In this document: in pieces, positions 44,950 to 54,234 of the stretch
How positions within the stretch are numbered: the stretch's first letter is position 1
Layout: each line of letters begins with the position of its first letter
From: Clostridia bacterium
GTDB taxonomy: Bacteria > Bacillota > Clostridia > Oscillospirales > Acutalibacteraceae
Length of the DNA stretch: 64,000 bases
Assembly: GCA_017435665.1 (NCBI GenBank)
Contig: JAFSEP010000061.1
Coordinates: forward strand, 1-64,000
Direction: 5' to 3'
Translations under genes and position numbers: made by a program
Notes under the pieces: generated by a model
What the model was told of the DNA's origin: nothing
Seen by the model: only the letters and a program-made list of their open reading frames with translations
The model's database searches: none

Positions 44950-46053
44950 TCACAGATTAATTTTATTAACTGCCTCTCTGAGCATTTCTTCGCATCGGGG
45001 AAGAATTGCCTCAAAGGGAAGATGCGTGGGATTGGTTTCTATTATTTCATCTATGCCCTTCTCCTTTGCTGTCTGAGCATCTATTTCACTTATACCGACA
45101 ACAGCAATTGTCCTGACCCCTGAAGCCCGACTTGCAACAGAAAAGGGAACCTTTCCGAGAAGGCTCTGCATATCCATTTTTCCCTCACCTGTAATAATGA
45201 GGTCGGCACTTCCTGCCTTTTCCTCAAAGGCACACATATCAAGTATATTATCAATTCCCTTTTTCATTCCTGCATTAAGGAAGGTCATAAGAGCAAAGCC
45301 AAGACCCCCTGCCGCACCTGCACCCTCTGCCTGCGCATTGTCCTTGCCGGTAGCTTCCTTCACCTTTGCCGAATAGTGCCGAAGTCCCCTATCGAGCTGT
45401 TCAACACATTCCGTATCAGCACCTTTCTGAGGTGCAAATACGTATGCCGCACCCTTTTTGCCGTAAAGGGGATTGTTTACATCACAGAGAACCGTAAATC
45501 TGCATTCGCTGATACGCTTGTCAAGTCCCGATAAATCAACTGTCTCGATATCCGAAAGACCTGCGCCGCCCCGACGGACCTCCTTGCCCCTTTCATCAAG
45601 AAATCTTCCGCCCAACGCTCTGATACAGCCCGTTCCTCCGTCAGTTGTGGCACTTCCGCCGATACCTATTACTATATTTCGCACACCGCTGTCAATGGCA
45701 GAAAGAATAAGCTGTCCCGTTCCGAAGGTATCGGCCCTCATCGGTTCAAGAGGGTTTATGAGTGTTATTCCGCATGCCTGAGCCATTTCTATAACTGCAG
45801 TATGCCCGTCAATCAGAGCATAATATGCAGTTATTTCTTTTCCTATGGGATTCTGCACCCTGACTTCAACCTTTTCTCCGCCCATATTATAAAGATATGT
45901 ATGGGCAGTACCCTCGCCGCCGTCTGCAACAGGCATAGAAACACACTCAATATCACCGTATCTTTTTTCAAGCTCCTCACTTATTATCCGGCAAACATCA
46001 AAAGAAGAAAGTGAGCCTTTGAAGGAATCGGGAGCGATAATTACTTTTTTCAT
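44950..46053 (-). CDS. Glycerate kinase
   Basis: The 367-residue protein begins MKKVIIAPDSFKGSLSS and contains PVADGGEGT, IGIGGSATTDGGTG, ALGGRFLD, GAGAAGGLGFAL and ITGEGKMDMQSLLGK, the markers of the GlxK/GarK family. It phosphorylates D-glycerate in the cytoplasm and links it to lower glycolysis. AAGGTTGG precedes the start. It is 91 bp upstream of the ABC ATPase gene in the same direction, with no obvious functional link. Confidence 0.95.
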   Translation of the reverse strand: MKKVIIAPDSFKGSLSSFDVCRIISEELEKRYGDIECVSMPVADGGEGTAHTYLYNMGGEKVEVRVQNPIGKEITAYYALIDGHTAVIEMAQACGITLINPLEPMRADTFGTGQLILSAIDSGVRNIVIGIGGSATTDGGTGCIRALGGRFLDERGKEVRRGGAGLSDIETVDLSGLDKRISECRFTVLCDVNNPLYGKKGAAYVFAPQKGADTECVEQLDRGLRHYSAKVKEATGKDNAQAEGAGAAGGLGFALMTFLNAGMKKGIDNILDMCAFEEKAGSADLIITGEGKMDMQSLLGKVPFSVASRASGVRTIAVVGISEIDAQTAKEKGIDEIIETNPTHLPFEAILPRCEEMLREAVNKINL

Positions 46054-46075
46054 ATTAATACCAACCTTTTTTAAA

Positions 46076-46341
46076 ATGCAGAGTGCAGAGTGCAGAACGC
46101 AGAGTTATGGTCGCATTCCAGACTTTGCAAGGCTTCAGTTTCTGTCTGCGAAGCTAACCTCGTGACAGAGGCAAGACTGCTGATTATAATTGCCGATTAC
46201 ATCGGCGACATCAGACCAACGTTAAGCAGAAACCAAATCGGATAAAATCGGAGCTTCGCTCCCCACAATTCTGCAGCGGCTCTCCCTGAAAGGGGAGCTG
46301 TCAGCGAAGCTGACTGAGGGGTCTTGCATTCTGCATTGTAA
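46076..46341. repeat. Composite intergenic element: heptamers at both ends, 62-bp palindromic block
   Basis: Four heptamers (46076-46103) mark the left end and a GCATTCTGCAT motif in opposite orientation the right end (about 46325-46341). Inside, 46266-46327 is a 62-bp block identical to the reverse complement of 63501-63562. It has two hairpins (CTCCCTGAAAGGGGAG; TCAGCGAAGCTGA). The middle part (about 46110-46260) shows short inverted repeats but no supported gene. It occupies most of the 393-bp gap between the glycerate kinase gene and the gene at 46447. Confidence 0.75.
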
Positions 46342-46446
46342 TTCTACCACATCAGATAAGTTTTTTCAATTCACCATTTCGGATAAAAAACATAATATGT
46401 TAGTGAAATTCTCTCAATTTCAAATCTGAATACAGGAGGTAATATT

Positions 46447-47235
46447 GTGGATAAAAAATTCTCCGGCTCATTTGATAACGGAAGAATAAAGGAAGCCGTC
46501 TGCATTGATACAAACCGTGTTTATGATTCCTGTGCCGACAAGGACTGCCTGAGCGATTTAAGGCTGATGTTTACCGATAAGGCGCAGTGCATAATCGATA
46601 AAGCAAGCTCTGTGCGCTGCAGAGGTGCAGAAGTTATAAATGCGTGTGTAACCGTGGACAGCGTACCCTTCAACAGAGGTTGTTACAGTGTTGATATAAC
46701 CTATTACTTCAAGGTACTTATTGATGTTTACTCAGCACCCTGCTCCGCACCTGAAACAGTATGCGGTCTCACAACCTTCACAAAAAAGTGCATTCTCTAC
46801 GGAAGCGAAGGCAACGTTAAGGTGTTTACGAGCGACCGTCACAACGAGTGCGACAAGATTCCCCACTATTCATCAACGGCACCCAGAGCCAAGGTTCAGG
46901 TGGTTGACCCCATTTGTCTCGACCTTCGCCTCTGCTCACCAAAGGACTGCTTTGACTGTATGCCCGAAAAGGGTATTCCTCACAGCATAGAGGCTTTGTT
47001 TGACGGTCAGTTTATGCCCTGTTCCGATGAAAAAGCAGTAAAGGTCACTCTCGGCGTATTCACCATCGTTCAGCTTGAAAGAGACGTGCAGATGCTCATA
47101 CCTGCTTACGATTTCTGCGTACCCACCAAGGAATGCTGTGTGGACACTATGGATCCCTGCGACACCTTCAAGAAAATCCATTTTCCCGTTGACGAATTCT
47201 TTCCCCCGAACTGCAAAAACGAGTGCAGCAAATAA
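46447..47235 (+). CDS. Conserved Cys-rich hypothetical protein
   Basis: A GTG start at 46447 is supported by AGGAGG 7 nt upstream. The 262-residue protein contains about 20 cysteines spread along its length (VYDSCADKDCLSDLR, RGAEVINACV, DLRLCSPKDCFDCMP, CVPTKECCVDTMDPCD). It has no signal peptide or membrane segment. I recall the VYDSC.DKDCL.DLR signature from hypothetical proteins of spore-forming Clostridia, possibly spore-coat related, but I cannot confirm this. A terminator follows directly. Confidence 0.75.
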   Translation: MDKKFSGSFDNGRIKEAVCIDTNRVYDSCADKDCLSDLRLMFTDKAQCIIDKASSVRCRGAEVINACVTVDSVPFNRGCYSVDITYYFKVLIDVYSAPCSAPETVCGLTTFTKKCILYGSEGNVKVFTSDRHNECDKIPHYSSTAPRAKVQVVDPICLDLRLCSPKDCFDCMPEKGIPHSIEALFDGQFMPCSDEKAVKVTLGVFTIVQLERDVQMLIPAYDFCVPTKECCVDTMDPCDTFKKIHFPVDEFFPPNCKNECSK

Positions 47236-47243
47236 TTTCCCGT

Positions 47244-47284
47244 GGGGCGATACTCCTGAGTGAAGTATCGCCCCTTGTTTTTTA
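47244..47284 (+). terminator. Terminator of the Cys-rich protein gene
   Basis: GGGGCGATACT pairs with AGTATCGCCCC, followed by TTGTTTTTTA. Confidence 0.85.
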
Positions 47285-47311
47285 CTCGAACCCTATGCAC
47301 AAAACAAAATT

Positions 47312-47340
47312 CAACCACTCCGATTGAAACGGAGTGGTTG
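47312..47340. terminator. Terminator of the NAD synthetase gene
   Basis: CAACCACTCCG pairs with CGGAGTGGTTG just after the minus-strand stop codon at 47347. Confidence 0.7.
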
Positions 47341-47346
47341 TTTATA

Positions 47347-48090
47347 TCAGTTATTCGGATCGTATTCAAAAACAGGCATAAGCTCCAGCTTGAATTTATT
47401 GATTTCGTGCATACGGTCTATCTTAGCCTTAATTTCGGCATCCTCGCAAACGCCTGTTCTGATATATTTATCAAGAACCGCATAAGTAAAGCCCAGATTA
47501 TCCTCATCGGTTTTTCCGCAAAGTCCGTCAATGGGCACCTTATCCACAAGCACGTCGGGAAGATTAAGCACTCTGCCGATCTGCTTGACCTCGTCAACAG
47601 TAAGCCTTGAAAGAGGGCTGAAATCCCCTGCGCTGTCGCCGTATCTTGTAGAGTAGCCCACCCAGTCCTCGGAAAGATTACAGGTGTTTGCAACTCTGCC
47701 GTTGAGAGACTGAGAAACAGCATAAACCGTAGCCATTCTGAGTCTCGGAGGAAGGTTTGTTTCTGCCTGAATGCTGAAATCGGGAAGCTGTGACCTGATT
47801 TCGCCCACGAGTGCGTCGTATGCATCAAGGATATTGACAGTAACGCTCTTTATGCCAAGATGCTCAACAAGAAGCTGAGACATATCAATATCGTGCTGAA
47901 CGCCCTTAGGCATAAGCACACCTACGACCCTGTCCCTGCCGAGGGCCTCAACGCACAAAGCAGCCACAACGGAGCTGTCCTTACCTCCGGAAATGCCCAG
48001 AACTGCATTACATCCTTTTCCGTTTTTATCAAACCAATCCCTTATCCATAGGACTATATCGTTTTTTACCTTTTCAGCATTGAATGTCAT
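47347..48090 (-). CDS. nadE: NAD+ synthetase, ammonia dependent
   Basis: The 247-residue protein carries the PP-loop GISGGKDSSVVAAL (about 34-47), and STRYGDSAGDFSPLSRLTVDEVKQIGR, VPIDGLCGKTDEDNLGFTYAVLD typical of NadE. It converts nicotinate adenine dinucleotide to NAD+. The length fits the short form without a glutaminase domain. GGGGA precedes the start. It is 60 bp downstream of the IMP dehydrogenase gene, separated by a hairpin. Confidence 0.95.
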   Translation of the reverse strand: MTFNAEKVKNDIVLWIRDWFDKNGKGCNAVLGISGGKDSSVVAALCVEALGRDRVVGVLMPKGVQHDIDMSQLLVEHLGIKSVTVNILDAYDALVGEIRSQLPDFSIQAETNLPPRLRMATVYAVSQSLNGRVANTCNLSEDWVGYSTRYGDSAGDFSPLSRLTVDEVKQIGRVLNLPDVLVDKVPIDGLCGKTDEDNLGFTYAVLDKYIRTGVCEDAEIKAKIDRMHEINKFKLELMPVFEYDPNN

Positions 48091-48110
48091 AAATATCCCC
48101 GCTTTCAGAT

Positions 48111-48138
48111 AAAACCGCAGCGTTTAAACTGCGGTTTT
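48111..48138. terminator. Hairpin between the IMP dehydrogenase and NAD synthetase genes
   Basis: AAAACCGCAG pairs with CTGCGGTTTT. It probably ends the IMP dehydrogenase transcript. Confidence 0.7.
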
Positions 48139-48150
48139 ACTAATTACTGA

Positions 48151-49641
48151 TTACTGATTTCTGAGTGTAACATCGTGATAGCCGCCCTCAACAATACTTG
48201 TTGATGATACAACTGTCAGCTTTGCGTTCTTCTGTAATTCGGGAATTGAAAGAACACCGCAGTTACACATTGTTGACTTAATCTTATATAAGCTCTTTTC
48301 AACGTTATCTCTGAGAGAGCCTGCATAAGTAACATATGAGTCAACACCCTCTTCGAAAGAAAGCTTTGACTGACCGCCAAGGTCATATCTCTGCCAGTTT
48401 CTTGCTCTGTTGGAGCCTTCACCCCAGTATTCCTTAACATACTTGCCGTTTACGATAAGCTTGGGAGTGGGGCTTTCGTCAAATCTTGCAAAGTATCTGC
48501 CGAGCATAAGGAAGTCAGCACCCATAGCAAGAGCGAGTGTCATATGGTAATCGTGAACGATACCGCCGTCTGAGCATACGGGAACATAGATACCTGTCTT
48601 TTCATAGTATTCGTCTCTTGCCTTTGCAACCTCAATAAGAGCTGTTGCCTGGCCTCTGCCGATACCCTTTGTTTCTCTTGTGATACAGATTGAACCGCCG
48701 CCGATACCGACCTTTACGAAGTCAGCACCTGCTTCTGCAAGGAACATGAAGCCGTCTCTGTCAACAACATTACCTGCGCCGACCTTGACTGTATCGCCGT
48801 ATTTTTCTCTGATGAAGTCGATTGTTCTCTTCTGCCAGATTGAATAGCCCTCAGATGAGTCTATACAAAGAACGTCTGCACCTGCTTCAACAAGTGCGGG
48901 TACTCTTTCTGCATAGTCTCTTGTATTTATACCTGCACCAACCACGTATCTCTTCTGTTCGTCAAGATTTTCGTGGGGATTTTCCTTATGCTGAGAATAG
49001 TCTTTTCTGAAAACGAAATACTTGAGGTTTCCGTTTGCATCCACGAGAGGAAGTGAATTGAGCTTGTGTTCCCAGATGATATCGTTTGCTTCCTTGAGAG
49101 TTGTTGTATCAGGGGCAACAACAAGCTTATCAAGGGGAGTCATAAAATCCTTAACCAGTTCGTCTGTTGACATACGGCTTACACGGTAATCACGGCTTGT
49201 AACAATACCAAGAAGCTTTCCGTTTGCTGTTCCGTCCTCGGTAACTGCCATTGTTGAATGCTCTGTTCTTGCAAACACCTCAAGAACATCTTTAAGTGTA
49301 TCATCAGGCTTTAAGTTTGAATCACTTACAACGAAACCTGCCTTATAATTCTTAACCCTTGCAACCATAGCTGCTTCACTTTCGATTGACTGTGAACCGA
49401 AAATAAACGAAACGCCGCCTTCCTTTGCAAGAGCAACAGCCATTCTGTCATCTGAAACTGACTGCATAATTGCCGATACCATAGGTATGCTCATCTTGAT
49501 GGCGGGCTTTTCGCCTTTCCTGAACTTAACAAGAGGTGTCTCGAGATTTACATTGCTCGGTACACATTCTTCACTTGTGTAACCGGGAACAAGAAGATAC
49601 TCACTAAAGGTACGAGACGGTTCATCATAATAAAAAGCCAT
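48151..49641 (-). CDS. guaB: IMP dehydrogenase
   Basis: The 496-residue protein has GGGAGG before the ATG. It oxidises IMP to XMP in guanine nucleotide synthesis. The barrel is split by a CBS pair (about 100-215; [42 protein letters not shown]). The catalytic loop [15 protein letters not shown] differs slightly from the common GVGPGSICTTR form but keeps the Cys. Other motifs are [36 protein letters not shown] and the mobile flap near [14 protein letters not shown]. It is a single gene with a hairpin at its end. Confidence 0.95.
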   Translation of the reverse strand: MAFYYDEPSRTFSEYLLVPGYTSEECVPSNVNLETPLVKFRKGEKPAIKMSIPMVSAIMQSVSDDRMAVALAKEGGVSFIFGSQSIESEAAMVARVKNYKAGFVVSDSNLKPDDTLKDVLEVFARTEHSTMAVTEDGTANGKLLGIVTSRDYRVSRMSTDELVKDFMTPLDKLVVAPDTTTLKEANDIIWEHKLNSLPLVDANGNLKYFVFRKDYSQHKENPHENLDEQKRYVVGAGINTRDYAERVPALVEAGADVLCIDSSEGYSIWQKRTIDFIREKYGDTVKVGAGNVVDRDGFMFLAEAGADFVKVGIGGGSICITRETKGIGRGQATALIEVAKARDEYYEKTGIYVPVCSDGGIVHDYHMTLALAMGADFLMLGRYFARFDESPTPKLIVNGKYVKEYWGEGSNRARNWQRYDLGGQSKLSFEEGVDSYVTYAGSLRDNVEKSLYKIKSTMCNCGVLSIPELQKNAKLTVVSSTSIVEGGYHDVTLRNQ

Positions 49642-49841
49642 TTCTGTTGTCCTCCCAACTTATCACTACAATATTGTTACAGAACATTATACTTATTCCG
49701 ACAGCATTTTTCAATAGTTAAAACAAACAAATATTAAAAAGTAATTCAAACACATTATTGTGTATAAAGCTATCAGACAACACTCCATTATTTTTCACAA
49801 AATATAACAGATTATACCTGCAATATTGTTGATATAAAATA

Positions 49842-49871
49842 TTGATTTTCATAAGGCATGTGTTGTATAAT
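49842..49871 (+). promoter_or_regulatory. Promoter of the small gene at 49904
   Basis: TTGATT (49842-49847), an 18-nt spacer and TATAAT (49866-49871). Confidence 0.65.
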
Positions 49872-49903
49872 ATAATCCCAAATAAATTAAAGGAGTAGTT
49901 GCA

Positions 49904-50131
49904 ATGAAAAAGATTATCTGCAAAGTGGAATACGATACAGAGAATGCTGAAATTGTAAAGAAGAACACCTTCGGTAGCTTCGGTGATACAGACGGTTACG
50001 AAGAAACTCTCTACAAAAAAGAAAACGGCACATTCTTCCTTTATGTAAACGGCGGTGCTGATTCAAAGTATCCCAAGGAAGACATCAAGCGTATTTCAAA
50101 GGATAAGGCAAAAGCATGGCTTGAGGCTTAA
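49904..50131 (+). CDS. Small conserved-looking hypothetical protein
   Basis: The 75-residue protein has AAAGGAG 8 nt before the ATG, a good promoter and its own terminator, so it is probably expressed. The sequence (KKIICKVEYDTENAEIVKKNTFGSFGD...GYEETLYKKENGTFFLYVNGGADSKYP) is charged and soluble, with no signal peptide or membrane segment. It looks like a small beta-rich domain followed by a helix (KDKAKAWLEA). No function is recognised. Confidence 0.75.
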   Translation: MKKIICKVEYDTENAEIVKKNTFGSFGDTDGYEETLYKKENGTFFLYVNGGADSKYPKEDIKRISKDKAKAWLEA

Positions 50132-50138
50132 TTGCAAA

Positions 50139-50167
50139 ACGGTAGATTTCGTTCAGAAATCTACCGT
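50139..50167. terminator. Terminator, probably bidirectional
   Basis: ACGGTAGATTTC pairs with GAAATCTACCGT, followed by TTTTTTATTT. Its right arm overlaps the end of the convergent gene at 50161. Confidence 0.85.
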
Positions 50168-50940
50168 TTTTTATTTATACCCTCAAAAGCAAGAACCGCA
50201 AGTGACTGTCTGTAATATCCCCAAACATAAAATAACGGAAAAACAAAAACACAAAGCAGCCACCAGGGAAGAAAGCTCAGCCTGAAAATGCAGATTTTCC
50301 CCACTCGCTCCCTGACAAGAGCGACGCTGCATTCATACGCTTCCGAGGGGCTGAGTGCTTCATCAGCGGCAATTATAAAAGGATATAAAAGCCAGCCTGC
50401 AGAATAGACAAAATAAAAAGCAGCTCCCGTGAAGGAAAGCAAAAGACCTGCAGCCATAACCGAAGCAATAACCGAATATGCCGCCTCCCCCTGAAGCACT
50501 GCAGTATAAAGCACTCCGTAAAGGCATATGGCGGGAAACTGAAAAAACAGAAAAACCCCTGCCCTGATAAAAAAGGAATACCAGAAGGCTGACTGACATC
50601 TGAGAAAGCCGGAAATGCGGAAAAAATAAAAGATGTCACGTATACGGACGGCTTCCCCCTTCGCCTTCAGCATAAACCAACGTTCAATTCCGAGGCTCAT
50701 CCCGGGGACAGCAAGAACGGAAACAACAATACCCGTAACCGACAGCGTTATTTTAAGCATACGCAAAGAAAAAGCCGTTACGGTAAGTCTGTTAAGCAGA
50801 GATATACCTAACAAGCGAGAGGTCAGGAAAGAAAAATCCCCGGAAAGCACAATTACAGACACAAGCACCGTGAACACGGCAAGCAGCGGCAGCGTGTTTC
50901 CGAGAAGCAACGATTTAGCCGTAAGCTTTATTCTCCCCAC
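50161..50940 (-). CDS. Polytopic membrane protein, unknown function
   Basis: A GTG start at 50940 is preferred because GGAGGTGAA lies about 8 nt upstream; a GTG at 50955 is also open. The protein has about 259 residues and six hydrophobic segments, which resembles DUF975-type integral membrane proteins (AYECSVALVRERVGKICIFRLSFLPWWLL and VWGYYRQSLAVLAFEGI). The last part aligns with the pattern of a C-terminal membrane-edge motif in that family, but the assignment is tentative. It lies 69 bp downstream of the CarD-like gene. Confidence 0.65.
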   Translation of the reverse strand: MGRIKLTAKSLLLGNTLPLLAVFTVLVSVIVLSGDFSFLTSRLLGISLLNRLTVTAFSLRMLKITLSVTGIVVSVLAVPGMSLGIERWFMLKAKGEAVRIRDIFYFFRISGFLRCQSAFWYSFFIRAGVFLFFQFPAICLYGVLYTAVLQGEAAYSVIASVMAAGLLLSFTGAAFYFVYSAGWLLYPFIIAADEALSPSEAYECSVALVRERVGKICIFRLSFLPWWLLCVFVFPLFYVWGYYRQSLAVLAFEGINKKR

Positions 50941-51009
50941 AGATTTCACCTCCACTTATAAACGGAAAAGTTTTTCTCTATGAGCTTAGGTTAACCGAAA
51001 AACATATTT

Positions 51010-51534
51010 TTATTCACCGATAAAAGCCCTCTGTCCGTGCATAATTCTTTCGGACACGTAATCTGAAACCTTATTTCTGTCAATTCCCGTTACATATGCA
51101 ATTTCATCGCTGATTATTTTTTCAGCCTCTTTGAGAAGCTTTTCATCAGCAAGATGAAAATGCTTCTTTTGTGTTTTAAGGCTGTTTTTCCTGACGTAAA
51201 GCATACCTATCAGCTTCATCAACGCTTTTCGGTCCCCCGAGCTTATAACAGCTTCACAAAATGCCTTGCGCTCAAGGTCGTTGCATATCCAATCCGTTTT
51301 TTCACTTCTGACATCGGCAATAAGGCTTTCCAGCTCCTCTTTTGTAATAAGCCTCTGCATTCTGGAAGTAACTAAGTCATTATCAACAGGGACATAAATA
51401 GTTGAGTTTTCATCATAAACGGGTTTAAGCATATAATATTCCCCCTCCGTCTTTCCGAAATTCATTATGCAGATATCGTTAATCTCACATACTCCCTGAC
51501 TTCCGTATACAACTGTTTCGCCCTTTTTAAACAT
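51010..51534 (-). CDS. CarD/CdnL-family transcriptional regulator
   Basis: The 174-residue protein begins FKKGETVVYGSQGVCEINDI, the Tudor-like RNA polymerase-interacting domain of CarD/CdnL (about 1-60). A helical C-terminal domain (KEELESLIADVRSEKTDWICNDLERKAFCEAVISSGDRKALMKLIGMLY...) follows. Family members bind the RNA polymerase beta subunit and DNA upstream of -10 to stabilise open complexes. GGGAGG precedes the start. It is a neighbour of clpC in the same orientation, 164 bp away. Confidence 0.88.
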   Translation of the reverse strand: MFKKGETVVYGSQGVCEINDICIMNFGKTEGEYYMLKPVYDENSTIYVPVDNDLVTSRMQRLITKEELESLIADVRSEKTDWICNDLERKAFCEAVISSGDRKALMKLIGMLYVRKNSLKTQKKHFHLADEKLLKEAEKIISDEIAYVTGIDRNKVSDYVSERIMHGQRAFIGE

Positions 51535-51698
51535 AATTTAACCTCCCGAAAAAACAAAAAAAGTGCTGTCAGCCAACCGGACTTACGTTCCGCAAAGCAA
51601 ACAACACGTTGGTATAAAATTATCCGGATGATTGCATTTACCTGCAATAACCCTGCAATCATTATATCACATTTCCGAAAAAAATGTAATACCTGTTT

Positions 51699-54158
51699 TT
51701 ATATTTTTTTACTCGCTGCACCACTCAGGCTTTTTATACTTATATTCCCGTTTTCAAAGCTGCACACATAGCTTTCACCCTTTATCATAAGTCCCTGAAG
51801 CACAAGCTGAGAAAGTGTATCCTCAACAAGTGTCTGCACGGCACGTCTTACGGGTCTTGCACCGTAGGTTTCGTCATAGCCCTTTTCGCATACAGCATCG
51901 GCAACGCTCTCGTCAAAGCGTATATCTATCTGTATATCTCTCATTCTGTCTGCAAGTCTGTCAAGAAGCCTTTTGCTTATTTCCCTGACCTCAGACCTGT
52001 TCAGCTTTCGGAAAACCACGGTTTCATCTATTCGGTTGAGAAATTCAGGGGTAAAGATACGTTTAAGCTCACCAAGCACCGCATCCTGTACCCTTTTATC
52101 GCCAAGGTCGGAGTCATCGCCCGTGGAAAAGCCCACAACACCGCTTGTTCCCGCAATAATATCGGCTCCGATGTTTGAGGTCATTATTATAATCGTATTT
52201 CTGAAGTCTACCCGTCTGCCCTGAGAATCGGTGAGAATACCATCCTCAAGAATTTGCAGAAACATATTGAAAACATCGTGATGAGCTTTTTCAATTTCAT
52301 CAAAAAGAACAACGCTGTATGGCTTTCTTCTGACCTTTTCCGTCAGCTGACCACCGTTGTCATAGCCCACATAGCCCGGAGGGGAGCCTATCAGCTTGGA
52401 GGTATTGTGCTTTTCCATATACTCGCTCATATCAAAACGTATAACAGCGCTTTCGTCGCCGAAAACAGCCTGACCCAATGCCTTGCAAAGCTCGGTCTTA
52501 CCTACCCCCGTAGGGCCGAGAAACAGGAATGAGCCCAAAGGTCTTTTCGGGTCCTTCAGTCCGCTTCTGCCTCTCCTTACAGCCTTTGCCACAGCCTGAA
52601 CAGCCTTATCCTGACCGATAATTCTTTTGTGAAGCTCATCCTCTAAATGAAGAAGTCTCTCCCCCTCCTCCTTAGTCAGCTCTACAACGGGAATTCCCGT
52701 CCAGAACGATATCACCTGAGCCACGTTATCCGGCGTAATTTCTCCTTCAAAGTCTCTGTAAGCCTCCTTCCATTCCGCCTTTTTCTCACTAAGCAAGGCC
52801 ATTATCCGTTTTTCCTTATCCCTGAGAGCTGCCGCCTTTTCATAGTCCTGATAATTGATGCAATCGGATTTTTCTTCATTTATACGGCTTAGCCTTTTTT
52901 CAAGATGCCTTATCTCCTCAGGCGGAGTATATGCCATAAGCCTGACCTTGGCGCAGGCTTCGTCTATTATATCTATGGCTTTGTCGGGCAGATATCTGTC
53001 TGATATATAGCGAACCGACATTTTTACCGCCGCTTCTATGGCTTCATTGGTAATCTTAACCTTATGATGTGCCTCATATTTATCTCTTATACCCTTGATA
53101 ATGCTTACGGTTTCCTCCTCATCAGGCTCCTCAACCCTGACCGGCTGAAATCTTCTTTCAAGAGCCGAATCCTTTTCAATATGACGGCGGTATTCGTCAA
53201 TGGTTGTAGCACCGATAACCTGTATCTCACTTCTTGCAAGTGAGGGCTTGAGGATATTTGCCGCATCAACAGCACCCTCTGCAGAGCCTGCGCCGATAAT
53301 GGTGTGAAGCTCATCCACAAAAAGAATAATATTCCCGTCCTTCACAACCTCTGAAAGAGCCGTCTTTATTCTTTCCTCAAAGTCACCTCTGTATTTTGTT
53401 CCCGCCACCATACTCGTCAGGTCAACACTTATAAGCCGTTTGCTTTTAAGTGTATCGGGAACGTCGCAACGGTTTATTTTGACTGCAAGGCCCTCGGCTA
53501 TGGCTGTTTTTCCTACACCCGGTTCACCTATAAGGCAGGGGTTGTTTTTAGTGCGCCTTGAGAGTATCTGTATAACCCTTTCAATTTCCTTTTCCCTGCC
53601 CACCACAGGGTCAATTTTACCCTCAGCCGCAAGAGCTGTAAGGTCGTGTCCGTATTGGTCAAGAGTTGGGGTTGCACTTTTTTGTGAGCTTTTTTTCTGC
53701 ACCTTGGGCTGATAAACACCCTTGGTTTTTCCGTTGGTTATTTCGTTTGCCAGCTCACCCTGAGAAACACCCAGCTCATTGAGGATATAGCTTCCGCAGC
53801 AATTATTCTCTCTGGTGAGAGCAAGAAGCAGATAGTCTGTTCCCGTATAGGAAACCGAATCTTCACGTGCAAAGGAAATAGACGCCTCAATTATGCGCTT
53901 GCACCTTGGTGTAAAATCGTCGGGTGTAAGCACCGTGGGCACGCCCACTCCCACAGTTTTTCTTACAATATCGTCAACACGAATAAAATTGATTCTCTTT
54001 GAAGCAAGGATAGACGATGCCACATTACTGTCCTCTTTAAGTATTCCGAGAAGAAGATGCTCACTTCCCACATAGGTATGCCCCATATTTTCGGCAGTTT
54101 CTATGGCGCAGTTCAATGCCTTGTTTGCCTTTTCGGTAAAGCCCGTAAACTTATACAT
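51699..54158 (-). CDS. clpC: ATP-dependent Clp protease ATP-binding subunit ClpC
   Basis: The start MYKFTGFTEKANKALN at 54158 has GAGGTG upstream and fits the family. The 819-residue protein has the N-terminal double Clp repeat (1-145). AAA+ module 1 has Walker A GEPGVGKT and DELHTIIGAG. A middle UVR-like domain (INYQDYEKAAALRDKE) follows, then AAA+ module 2 (GPTGVGKTELCKALG, SPPGYVGYD) and the C-terminal D2-small domain. With McsB it degrades arginine-phosphorylated proteins. The mcsA and mcsB genes lie upstream in the same orientation, but the usual ctsR repressor gene is absent. Confidence 0.95.
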   Translation of the reverse strand: MYKFTGFTEKANKALNCAIETAENMGHTYVGSEHLLLGILKEDSNVASSILASKRINFIRVDDIVRKTVGVGVPTVLTPDDFTPRCKRIIEASISFAREDSVSYTGTDYLLLALTRENNCCGSYILNELGVSQGELANEITNGKTKGVYQPKVQKKSSQKSATPTLDQYGHDLTALAAEGKIDPVVGREKEIERVIQILSRRTKNNPCLIGEPGVGKTAIAEGLAVKINRCDVPDTLKSKRLISVDLTSMVAGTKYRGDFEERIKTALSEVVKDGNIILFVDELHTIIGAGSAEGAVDAANILKPSLARSEIQVIGATTIDEYRRHIEKDSALERRFQPVRVEEPDEEETVSIIKGIRDKYEAHHKVKITNEAIEAAVKMSVRYISDRYLPDKAIDIIDEACAKVRLMAYTPPEEIRHLEKRLSRINEEKSDCINYQDYEKAAALRDKEKRIMALLSEKKAEWKEAYRDFEGEITPDNVAQVISFWTGIPVVELTKEEGERLLHLEDELHKRIIGQDKAVQAVAKAVRRGRSGLKDPKRPLGSFLFLGPTGVGKTELCKALGQAVFGDESAVIRFDMSEYMEKHNTSKLIGSPPGYVGYDNGGQLTEKVRRKPYSVVLFDEIEKAHHDVFNMFLQILEDGILTDSQGRRVDFRNTIIIMTSNIGADIIAGTSGVVGFSTGDDSDLGDKRVQDAVLGELKRIFTPEFLNRIDETVVFRKLNRSEVREISKRLLDRLADRMRDIQIDIRFDESVADAVCEKGYDETYGARPVRRAVQTLVEDTLSQLVLQGLMIKGESYVCSFENGNISIKSLSGAASKKI

Positions 54159-54177
54159 ATAACACCTCATAAAAGAA

Positions 54178-54219
54178 AAAGCAACCGAATGTATCATATG
54201 ATACAAATTCGATTGCTTT
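54178..54219. other. Long stem-loop between mcsB and clpC
   Basis: GTATCATATGATAC is a perfect palindrome at the centre of a longer imperfect stem (AAAGCAA..TTGCTTT). It could terminate mcsAB transcripts partly or act as an operator for clpC. Confidence 0.55.
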
Positions 54220-54234
54220 ATTATTCCGTAATTA

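Noticed and set aside
50950..50980. CCGTTTA on the minus strand upstream of the membrane protein gene at 50161-50940
   Set aside because: No GTAAGTTTT lies 12 nt upstream, so it does not fit the ECF promoter seen three times elsewhere.
54178..54219. CIRCE or CtsR operator before clpC
   Set aside because: The stem centre GTATCATATGATAC does not match the CIRCE sequence or the CtsR heptamer repeat.
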